Source: an uncultured Pseudoxanthomonas sp. (GTDB taxonomy: Bacteria > Pseudomonadota > Gammaproteobacteria > Xanthomonadales > Xanthomonadaceae). From it: a DNA stretch of 64,000 bases. Each line of letters opens with the position of its first letter. Position 1 is the stretch's first letter. Below, piece after piece: positions 27,472-34,646 of this stretch. Position numbers and translations under genes: made by a program. The stretch is taken from positions 19,644 to 83,643 of the forward strand of contig NZ_CAMPJD010000013.1 in assembly GCF_946886695.1 (NCBI RefSeq), in the 5' to 3' direction. The notes below the pieces were generated by a model. The model had not been told where the DNA came from. It worked only from the letters and a program-made list of their open reading frames with translations, and searched no databases.

Positions 27472-28980
27472 ATGGAGCGCCTCGCCACCCGACTCGCGCG
27501 GATCGCACGTACCACGCCGCAACGCACCGCGATGGTGGAGGGCGAGCGCACGATCGACTACGGCACCTTCTGGTCGCAGGCCTCCGGCTTCGCGCACCAC
27601 CTGCGCCAGGCCGGCCTGCAGGCCGGCGAACGCGTGGCGCTGGTGCTTCCGAACAGGATCGAAGCCGCCGTGGCGCTGTATGGCATCTGGCTGGCCGGCG
27701 GCGCCGCCGCGCCACTGAATGCCCAGGCACGCTCGCGCGACTTCATGCCCTGGCTGCGCCACTGCGGTGCGCGCTTCGTGGTGTATGAAAGTGGGCATCG
27801 CGACATGGAGCAGACCTTCGCGCAATGGGAAGACGCAACTCCCGTGCCGCAGGCGATCGCGCTGGCGCTGGACGGTGGCCTGCCCGTGGTCGAGGGCGAC
27901 GACGACTGGCCACAGGACGCCGCCGACGACACGCTGGCACAACTGCTCTACACCTCGGGCACCACTGGTGAGCCCAAGGGCGTGATGCTGAGCCATGGCA
28001 ATCTCGCCGCCAATACCGATGCCGTCATCGCCTACCTGGACCTGACGCGCGACGACGTGATCGTGAGCGTGCTGCCGTTCTACTATGCCTACGGCGCATC
28101 GGTGCTGCATACCCACCTGGCCAGCGGTGCGTGCATCGTGCTTGGCCCGGGCATGGTCTTCCCGATCCAGGTGCTCGACGCGCTGCAGCGCCACCGCGCG
28201 ACCGGATTCTCCGGCGTTCCGTCCACCTATGTGCTGTTGATGGAGATGCTGGAGCGCCGTAGCCACGACCTGTCTTCGCTGCGTTACCTGACGCAGGCGG
28301 GAGGCGCGATGGCGCCCGTCGTGGCCGACCGTGTCCGCGCCGTGCTTCCGGATGCGCGCCTGTTCCTGATGTACGGCCAGACCGAAGCCACGTCGCGGAT
28401 CAGCTGGCTCCCGCCGGAACGGCTTGACGACAAGCGCGGCTCGGTCGGCATCCCGGTGCAGGATACGCAGTGGCGCATCCTGCGCGAGGACGGCAGCCCC
28501 GCCTCGACGGGCGAAGCAGGCGAAGTCTGCGTGCGTGGGCCCGGCATCATGCAGGGCTACTGGAACCATCCCGCCGGCACCGGGGCGGTCCTGCGCGATG
28601 GCTGGCTGCATACCGGTGATCTCGGCCATGTCGACGCCGACGGCTATCTGTTCCTGCAGGGCCGACGCAGCGACATGATCAAGACCGGTGCACACCGCGT
28701 GCACCCCAACGACGTGGAAGAAGTCATCGCAGAACTTGCCGGCATCCGCGAAGTGGCGGTGGTCGGCGTGGACGACGACACGCTGGGCCAGGTCATCAAG
28801 GCCTTCGTGGTGGCGGACGAATGCATCCCCCGTGCGGAAGACCGCATCAAGGCACACTGCCGTGCACGCCTGCCGGCCTACAAGATTCCCCGACACATCA
28901 CCTTCGTCGAAGCCCTGCCGCGGACTGCATCCGGCAAGGTCAGACGCGTCCAACTGACGGAGCAGACCACCACGCCATGA
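27472..28980 (+). CDS. AMP-dependent acyl-CoA/acyl-ACP ligase
   Basis: A 502-residue adenylate-forming enzyme of the ANL superfamily. LLYTSGTTGEPKGVMLSHGN (about 158-177) is the P-loop (A3), MYGQTEATSRIS the A5 motif, GWLHTGDLG the A7 motif and RTASGKVRRV the A10 motif with the catalytic Lys near the C-terminus. It resembles the exosortase-associated AMP ligases of EPS operons. With the carrier protein directly upstream it most likely adenylates a fatty, hydroxy or amino acid and loads it onto the carrier. The acid cannot be read from the sequence. The NadE-like gene overlaps its stop (ATGA). Confidence 0.88.
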   Translation: MERLATRLARIARTTPQRTAMVEGERTIDYGTFWSQASGFAHHLRQAGLQAGERVALVLPNRIEAAVALYGIWLAGGAAAPLNAQARSRDFMPWLRHCGARFVVYESGHRDMEQTFAQWEDATPVPQAIALALDGGLPVVEGDDDWPQDAADDTLAQLLYTSGTTGEPKGVMLSHGNLAANTDAVIAYLDLTRDDVIVSVLPFYYAYGASVLHTHLASGACIVLGPGMVFPIQVLDALQRHRATGFSGVPSTYVLLMEMLERRSHDLSSLRYLTQAGGAMAPVVADRVRAVLPDARLFLMYGQTEATSRISWLPPERLDDKRGSVGIPVQDTQWRILREDGSPASTGEAGEVCVRGPGIMQGYWNHPAGTGAVLRDGWLHTGDLGHVDADGYLFLQGRRSDMIKTGAHRVHPNDVEEVIAELAGIREVAVVGVDDDTLGQVIKAFVVADECIPRAEDRIKAHCRARLPAYKIPRHITFVEALPRTASGKVRRVQLTEQTTTP

Positions 28981-29957
28981 GCCAGCTCGATCACCATGTC
29001 CTCGACATCGACTACCAGAGCGAAGCCGACCGCATCGCCGCACGCCTGCGCGAGATCACTGCGCGCCAGTTGCACAGACGCGGCCTGGTGGTCGCGATTT
29101 CGGGCGGCATCGACAGCTCCGTCAGCGCCGCGCTGGCTGTGCGCGCCCTGGGGCCGGATCGCGTCTTCACGCTGATCCTGCCCGAGCGTGACTCCTCCGA
29201 CGACAGCGCCGCGCGCGCGCACATCCTCGCCGAACACCTGGGCGTGCGGACCGAGACGGTGGACATCGCGCCCGCGCTGGCGGCGATCGGCTGCTACCGC
29301 GCCCGCGACGAGGCCGTGCGCAACACGCTGCCCGAGTATGCCGAAGGCTGGAAGTTCAAGATCGTCATCGACGGCGGCACCGAAGGCCGCATCAACCGTT
29401 TCCGCATGGTGGCGCAGTCGCCGGACAGCGTATTGCACGAACGCGACCTCGCCCTGGCCGACTACCTGACCATCGTCGCCGCCACCAACTTCAAGCAGCG
29501 CATCCGCAAGACCCTGGAGTATTTCCATGCCGACCGCCTCAACTACGGCGTGGTCGGCACGCCCAACCGCGTGGAGTACGACCAGGGATTCTTCGTCAAG
29601 AACGGCGACGGCTCGGCGGACGTGAAACCGATCGCGCACCTCTACAAATCGCAGGTGTACGGCATGGCGCGCCACCTCGGCCTGCCCGAGCGCGTCTGCG
29701 CCGCCATACCGACCACGGACACCTACAGCCTGAGTCAGGGCCAGGACGAGTTCTACTTCGCCCTGCCCTACCAGCAGATGGACCTCGCGTTGTGGGCCCT
29801 CAACCATGACAGGCCGGCGGGCGAACTCGCCATCGCGCTGGGCATCACACCGGCGCAGGCGCAGGCCGTCTACGACGACATCCGCAACAAACGCCGCACC
29901 ACGCAGTACCTGCACATGGCGCCCGTGCTCGCTGGCGATGTCCCGGAGCTCGGCTGA
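28977..29957 (+). CDS. NadE-like ammonia-dependent ATP-pyrophosphatase ligase
   Basis: The protein has 326 residues from ATG 28977, which overlaps the ligase stop. ISGGIDSSVSAAL (41-53) is the pyrophosphatase P-loop, and NYGVVGTPNRVEYDQGFFVKNGDG with KPIAHLYKSQVYGMAR matches the synthetase domain of NAD synthases. There is no N-terminal glutaminase domain, so ammonia must come from elsewhere. The family makes NAD from deamido-NAD, but this copy lies inside an EPS tailoring operon, and the stretch SLSQGQDEFYFALPY differs from the usual NadE text, so I infer it amidates a different substrate. Being the genome's only NAD synthase cannot be excluded. Confidence 0.78.
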   Translation: MSQLDHHVLDIDYQSEADRIAARLREITARQLHRRGLVVAISGGIDSSVSAALAVRALGPDRVFTLILPERDSSDDSAARAHILAEHLGVRTETVDIAPALAAIGCYRARDEAVRNTLPEYAEGWKFKIVIDGGTEGRINRFRMVAQSPDSVLHERDLALADYLTIVAATNFKQRIRKTLEYFHADRLNYGVVGTPNRVEYDQGFFVKNGDGSADVKPIAHLYKSQVYGMARHLGLPERVCAAIPTTDTYSLSQGQDEFYFALPYQQMDLALWALNHDRPAGELAIALGITPAQAQAVYDDIRNKRRTTQYLHMAPVLAGDVPELG

Positions 29958-29960
29958 CCG

Positions 29961-31016
29961 ATGAACGCGGCGCCTCCCGCCCCGCAGTATCTCGTGCAGG
30001 CCGGTCGCCCGGCGCACGACCGCGCCACGGTGCTCGGCCTGTGGCGGGGCAACCTGGGCCAGGATGCCCGGATGACCGCGAAGTACGAGTGGTTCTACCT
30101 GCGCTGCCCGCATGGCGAGCCGCTGCTGCAGTTGCTGCTCGATGTCCCGACGCAGGCGCACGTGGGCACGGCATCCGCAGGCAGGCGCCGCCTCGTATGG
30201 CAGGGGCGGGAACTGCGTGGGGGCGTGCTCGTGGACCTCGCCGTGCTGCCCCAGCATCGTTCACTGGGGCCTGCACTGATGTTGCAGCAGGGATTGATCG
30301 CGGCTGCGGGTGAAGCGCTCGATGTTCTCTACGGCTTCCCGAATCCCAAGGCCGCCCCGGTGTTCAAGCGGATCGGGTACGCCCAGTCCGCGCATCTGGT
30401 GCGCTACGCACGCGTGCTGCGCCACGCCCACTATCTTCGCAGCCGTCTGCCAGGCTGGCTCGCGTCGCCCGCAGGCTGGGCCGCCGACAGGGTGGTCGCA
30501 CTTCGCGATGCATGGTCGCGCCTGCGCGGCCCGGCGTTGCGCTCGGCATGGACGGACCAGGCCGACGCCCGCATCGATGCCGTCTGGGCGGATTCCCACA
30601 AGGGCGACGATGTCATGGCGGTACGCGATGTCGGCCATCTGCGCTGGCGCTTCGACGAGTCTCCGCTGGCGACCACCCGCTATCTGCTGGTGAAGCGCGC
30701 ACGCGACCGTGCCCTGCAAGCCTGGTTCGCCGTGCAGCGCATCGAGGGCACGCTGCACGTGCGCGACTTCTGGTCCCTCGACGGCGCCAACGGCATGGCG
30801 GCCATGCACGTGGGCGAGCTGCTTCGTGCCGCGCGTAAGCTGGGCTGCGCGGCTGTCTCGGTGGAGATGTGCACCTCGGACGCGCAACGCGCGGGATGGC
30901 AGGCGCTGCATTTCGTCGAGCGCGGACGGAGACCGGTGTTCACGCGCTGGAGTTCGTCAGGCGAACCGGCAGCCGCCGCGTCGCTGTTCCTGACCTCGGC
31001 GGACGAAGACGAATAA
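29961..31016 (+). CDS. GNAT-family acyltransferase-like protein
   Basis: This 351-residue protein begins three bases after the NadE-like gene and closes the carrier protein operon. Two GNAT-like halves can be seen: LVDLAVLPQHRSLGPALMLQQ is the acyl-CoA or carrier-binding beta4-alpha3 region of the first, and WALK-like segments with ELLRAARKLGCAAVSVEM the second. The region PNPKAAPVFKRIGY is typical of EPS-cluster GNAT proteins. Double-GNAT proteins transfer acyl or aminoacyl groups, and the location suggests that it takes the group from the carrier protein and places it on the sugar. No signal peptide or membrane span is visible. Confidence 0.72.
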   Translation: MNAAPPAPQYLVQAGRPAHDRATVLGLWRGNLGQDARMTAKYEWFYLRCPHGEPLLQLLLDVPTQAHVGTASAGRRRLVWQGRELRGGVLVDLAVLPQHRSLGPALMLQQGLIAAAGEALDVLYGFPNPKAAPVFKRIGYAQSAHLVRYARVLRHAHYLRSRLPGWLASPAGWAADRVVALRDAWSRLRGPALRSAWTDQADARIDAVWADSHKGDDVMAVRDVGHLRWRFDESPLATTRYLLVKRARDRALQAWFAVQRIEGTLHVRDFWSLDGANGMAAMHVGELLRAARKLGCAAVSVEMCTSDAQRAGWQALHFVERGRRPVFTRWSSSGEPAAAASLFLTSADEDE

Positions 31017-31045
31017 CACGCACGCGACGCGCGTGCGTGGCAGCC

Positions 31046-32065
31046 TCAGGCCAGGCGACGCGCCTGGCGTCGGAACAGGTACAGCGCCAGCCAGTCTTCG
31101 CGGAACCGCCCCTTGGCATCGACGACCGCATCGGTTTCGAAGCCGGTTCGACCCAGCAGCCAGCCAACCCCCGTCGTCGTGGGATTCAGTACCGGCACGC
31201 TGGTGAACAGCAATTCGTAACCGGCTTCGCGCGCCCGCTGCGCGATGGCAGCATCGAATGATCCATGCGGGAACGACATCGACTCCGCATTGGCATGCGG
31301 CTGCCCCAGCTGCCGGGCGAGCGATGCGCGCGCACCGGCAAGTTCCGCGTCCAGATCATCCGCAAGCCTCATGGGTGCATGTGTCTTGCCATGCAGGCCC
31401 AGAGCCACGCCCCCGGCTTCAAGCTGATGCAGTTCCTCGACAGTGACCATGTGGCGGTGCCCGTCATCGAGCCGCGCCATGAAAGGCTCCAGCACGCGCG
31501 CGCGGACATCCGCCTCCAATGCTTCGACGCGTGCGATCACCTCGCGCAGCGCCTCGATGGTCTCATCGACCTCGGTCCCTGCCGCCTCGCCAGCCGGCAA
31601 CGCAGCCGCGAGTTCGCGCACCCCCAGTGCTCCGCGTCGCCAGGCGCCGATGAGGCGTTCCTGGAAGAAGGGCTGCCGGGTTCCCACCGCATCCGCCACC
31701 ACGAACAGCAGCGCCGGCAAGCCCGCCCGCTTCAAAGCGGGGAGCGCGTAGTGGGCATTGTCGGCCCAGCCGTCGTCGAAGGTGATCAACAGGGATCTCG
31801 GCGGCAGGGCTGCGCCTGTCCTGCGCGACGCCAGCACCTGCTCCAGCGATACCACGCTGTAGTGGCGGCGGAAGAACGCCAGCGACTGTTCAAGCCAGCG
31901 CGTGGCAAGCGTGTAGTCCGGGTCGCAGGTCGCCCAGCGCGGATCGTCCGGACTCAAGGTACGATGGAACATGACCACCGTCAGGCTGTCCGCGTTGCGC
32001 AGCCGGTGATAGAGGCCGAGCAGCCCGCTCGTATACAACAGCTTCTTGGAGACGTCCTTCAGCAT
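31046..32065 (-). CDS. Polysaccharide deacetylase family protein
   Basis: A 339-residue NodB-type protein from ATG 32065. LLITFDDGWADNAHYALP carries the catalytic and metal aspartates, GLHGKTHAPM the metal histidines and SFPHGSFDAAI the third motif. The N-terminus starts MLKDVSKKLLYTSGLLGLYHRL, a pattern typical of EPS-locus deacetylases. The start codon sits inside a CATG that also holds the start of the divergent GT2 gene, so one of the two starts may be wrong; no strong ribosome site lies upstream of 32065. It converges with the GNAT gene. It is the third NodB protein of the locus. Confidence 0.82.
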   Translation of the reverse strand: MLKDVSKKLLYTSGLLGLYHRLRNADSLTVVMFHRTLSPDDPRWATCDPDYTLATRWLEQSLAFFRRHYSVVSLEQVLASRRTGAALPPRSLLITFDDGWADNAHYALPALKRAGLPALLFVVADAVGTRQPFFQERLIGAWRRGALGVRELAAALPAGEAAGTEVDETIEALREVIARVEALEADVRARVLEPFMARLDDGHRHMVTVEELHQLEAGGVALGLHGKTHAPMRLADDLDAELAGARASLARQLGQPHANAESMSFPHGSFDAAIAQRAREAGYELLFTSVPVLNPTTTGVGWLLGRTGFETDAVVDAKGRFREDWLALYLFRRQARRLA

Positions 32066-32981
32066 GGCGCCCGACATCGAAGTTTCAGTGATTATACCGA
32101 CGTACAACCGCCGGGACCTGTTGCCGCGCGCCATCGATTCCGTACTCGCGCAGACGCGCTCCATCGACGAGATCATCGTGGTGGACGACGGCTCCACCGA
32201 CGGCACGGCCGACATGCTGCAGGCGCGCTACGGCGAGCGCGTGAAGCACGTATGGCAATCCAACGCCGGCGTCTCGGCCGCGCGCAACCATGGCCTCCGC
32301 CTCGCCCGTGGCCGCTATCTCGCCTTGCTCGACAGCGACGACGAATGGTTGCCGGAGAAGACCGCACTGCAGGTCGCGTTCCTCGAATCCAGGCCGGACT
32401 TCGGCATGGTCGTCTGCGACGTCGAGCGCATCGATGGCGATTACCGGCATATCGACGTCTTCCATCGCCGCGATGTGATCCGTGAAGATGGCTGGGCGCT
32501 GCGATGGTTGCTGCACAACCCGGCATTGATTCCGGCGTCGGTCATGCTCCGCCGGCAGGTGGTGGACCAGCTGGGCGGGTTTGATGAGACATTGCGCACT
32601 GCCGAGGATCTCGAATTCCACCTGAGGGTCGCACGCCACTGGCCGATCGGCGTCGTCGAACAGGCCCTCGTGCGCGCGATGCGGGGGCACGAAGGCCTGT
32701 CGGCAGCCAGCAGCACGTACGATGATTATGTCCGCGTGGTCGAAGCCGCTGTCGCCAGTGCCCGCGGCTCGCTCGACGACGGCGAACTGGACGTGGCGCT
32801 CGCCGGCACCTATCTCCGCAATGCGCGCGGCATGCTGATACGCCGTCGCTGGGCTGCAGGCGCCAGGCTGGCCAACCGCGCCTGGCGACTCTCCCGGGAC
32901 AGGGGGCAACGTCGCGAGATCCTGGCCCTGTTGCCGTTCGGACTGAAACGCTTCCTGCGCGGCCTGCTCCCGGCCGGTTGA
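32064..32981 (+). CDS. Glycosyltransferase family 2
   Basis: This 305-residue GT2 enzyme starts at ATG 32064 (MAPDIEVSVIIPTYNRRD); a TTG at 32046 would add six residues and GGAG at 32048-32051 fits neither start very well. VVDDGSTDGT and LLDSDDEWLPEK provide the nucleotide and metal motifs, and LRTAEDLEFHLR the acceptor-side ED motif. The C-terminus is basic, as expected for a membrane-associated enzyme. It stands between a divergent deacetylase gene and the convergent priming transferase gene. It should add a sugar in the cytoplasm. Confidence 0.85.
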   Translation: MAPDIEVSVIIPTYNRRDLLPRAIDSVLAQTRSIDEIIVVDDGSTDGTADMLQARYGERVKHVWQSNAGVSAARNHGLRLARGRYLALLDSDDEWLPEKTALQVAFLESRPDFGMVVCDVERIDGDYRHIDVFHRRDVIREDGWALRWLLHNPALIPASVMLRRQVVDQLGGFDETLRTAEDLEFHLRVARHWPIGVVEQALVRAMRGHEGLSAASSTYDDYVRVVEAAVASARGSLDDGELDVALAGTYLRNARGMLIRRRWAAGARLANRAWRLSRDRGQRREILALLPFGLKRFLRGLLPAG

Positions 32982-33006
32982 ATTTCCCTTCCGCATGCGC
33001 GGCCGC

Positions 33007-34404
33007 TCAGCGCGCGCCGCGGCCGAACAGCACGACCTCTACGGTCTGAAGCAGGATCATCACGTCGAACACCAGGCCGTGGTTCTTGACGTAGAACAGA
33101 TCGAACTTGAGCTTCTCTTCCGCATCGCGCACCGAAGCACCGTAGGGGTAGCGCAGCTGCGCCCACCCGGTCAGGCCAGGCTTGACGCTGTGCCGTACGC
33201 CGTAATAACGCACTTCATCGTTGAGCATGTCGACGAAATGCGGACGCTCCGGTCGCGGCCCCACGAAACTCATGTCGCCGCGCAGCACCGCGATGAGCTG
33301 CGGCAATTCATCCAGGCGTGTCTTGCGGATGAAACGTCCTACCCGCGTGCTGCGGTCGTCATCCTTGCTGGCCCAGATCGCGACACCGCCCTTCTCGGCA
33401 TCCACCCGCATGCTGCGGAACTTGGTCAGCGTGAAATGCCGCCCGCGCTCGCCCACGCGCGTCTGGCTGTAGAAGACAGGCCCGCCCGACTCAAGCCAGA
33501 CCGCGAGACCCACGAGGACCATCAGCGGCCAGCTGACCAGCAGCAACGCTCCCGCGGCGAGCAGATCGAAGAAGCGCTTGCTCAAGCGTCGTGGCGTGGA
33601 GTAGTCGAAGCCGCCCGAGAACACGAGCCACGAGGGATCCACGGCATTGAGTTGCACCATGCCCGCTTCGCGTTCGAAGAAGCTGGACAGGTCCACCACG
33701 GAAATTCCCTGCTGCACGCACTGGAGCATCTGCTCCATGGGCAGCCCGCCGCGACGCTCATCGGGTGCGATCACTAACTCGTCGATCTGCAGGCGTTCCG
33801 TGAGGGCATGGAGTCCTTCGTCCCCCATGTGGACCAGCATGTCCTCGTGCACATGCACCGACTGGCCCGGCACCGGCACGAATCCCACTACCGAGAACGT
33901 GCGACGGTCCGAGCGGCGACGCATGCAGGAATTGATGAGGTCCGCGTTGCGGCCGGCGCCGAGAATCAGGACGCGCTGCTTGAGTACGTCCGAATGGAAT
34001 ACCCGCACCCACCCGATGCGCACCACCACGATGCTGACGACCCCGATGCCCAGCGAGATGGCCAGCACGCCGCGACCGAGATACGCAGGAGGCACCAGGT
34101 AATACAGGACGACGAGCGCGATGCCGCCAAACGCGAACGAAAGCGCAAGGCGCAGGGCGAAGTCCATGCGCGTATGTCGGACATGGGTCTGGTAAAGACC
34201 GAAGGCGGTCATGGAGCCGGTGATCGCCAAAGCCACCAGTGCGGCACGCCATGGCGTCTGCTCCAGGAACATCACCTGGTATTCCGGATCGGTGTGGAAG
34301 CGTATCCACGCCGCTGCCATCACGGCTGCGAACAGTACGACCACCTCCCCCAACCACAGGAACCGGATGACCCGATCCTTGCGGCTCTTGTGCGTTGCCT
34401 TCAT
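33007..34404 (-). CDS. Polyprenyl-phosphate sugar phosphotransferase (WcaJ/GumD/EpsB-like priming enzyme)
   Basis: The protein has 465 residues from ATG 34404, with AGGGGA seven bases upstream. Four N-terminal membrane segments and a CoA-binding-like domain (VLILGAGRNADLI) precede the last membrane helix, which leads into the bacterial sugar transferase domain: RLSKRFFDLLAAGALLL, FTLTKFRSMRVDA, KTRLDELPQLIAVLRGDMS and PGLTGWAQLRY are all conserved. Known enzymes transfer a sugar-1-phosphate from a UDP-sugar to undecaprenyl phosphate, the first step of repeat-unit synthesis. The C-terminal ending VVLFGRGAR recalls the transferases associated with exosortase/PEP-CTERM loci. It is the priming enzyme of the locus. 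Confidence 0.88.
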   Translation of the reverse strand: MKATHKSRKDRVIRFLWLGEVVVLFAAVMAAAWIRFHTDPEYQVMFLEQTPWRAALVALAITGSMTAFGLYQTHVRHTRMDFALRLALSFAFGGIALVVLYYLVPPAYLGRGVLAISLGIGVVSIVVVRIGWVRVFHSDVLKQRVLILGAGRNADLINSCMRRRSDRRTFSVVGFVPVPGQSVHVHEDMLVHMGDEGLHALTERLQIDELVIAPDERRGGLPMEQMLQCVQQGISVVDLSSFFEREAGMVQLNAVDPSWLVFSGGFDYSTPRRLSKRFFDLLAAGALLLVSWPLMVLVGLAVWLESGGPVFYSQTRVGERGRHFTLTKFRSMRVDAEKGGVAIWASKDDDRSTRVGRFIRKTRLDELPQLIAVLRGDMSFVGPRPERPHFVDMLNDEVRYYGVRHSVKPGLTGWAQLRYPYGASVRDAEEKLKFDLFYVKNHGLVFDVMILLQTVEVVLFGRGAR

Positions 34405-34584
34405 CGACGTCCCCTGCTGCCGTACCGGCCAGCACCCCCGGCCCGTACCGCGATACGTTTCATTCCGTCGCCACGCGGCCACTCCCTTCCGGGAAAGACC
34501 ATCGCCCTGGCTCCGGCACGTCTTCTTCTTACCTCCGACACATCTCTTCGAACGTGACTTTCCGCCGCTGGCGGACAGCGGAAC

Positions 34585-34611
34585 AAGAAAAAAGCCGCCC
34601 CGAAGGGCGGC
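34585..34611 (-). terminator. Rho-independent terminator after beta-helix gene
   Basis: GCCGCCC (34594-34600) and GGGCGGC (34605-34611) form a 7-bp stem with a CGAA loop on the plus strand (TTCG on the minus strand). On the minus strand the hairpin is followed by a T-run (34593 down to 34585). It lies 36 bases downstream of the beta-helix gene and separates it from the priming transferase gene. Confidence 0.85.
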
Positions 34612-34646
34612 CTCTGGTCGTATCAGGGGAAAACGGACCCGCTGCG

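Noticed and set aside
27061..29043. Upstream extension of the sugar dehydrogenase frame on the minus strand
   Set aside because: It reads the ligase and carrier genes backwards; the lipoprotein signal starts at 27060.
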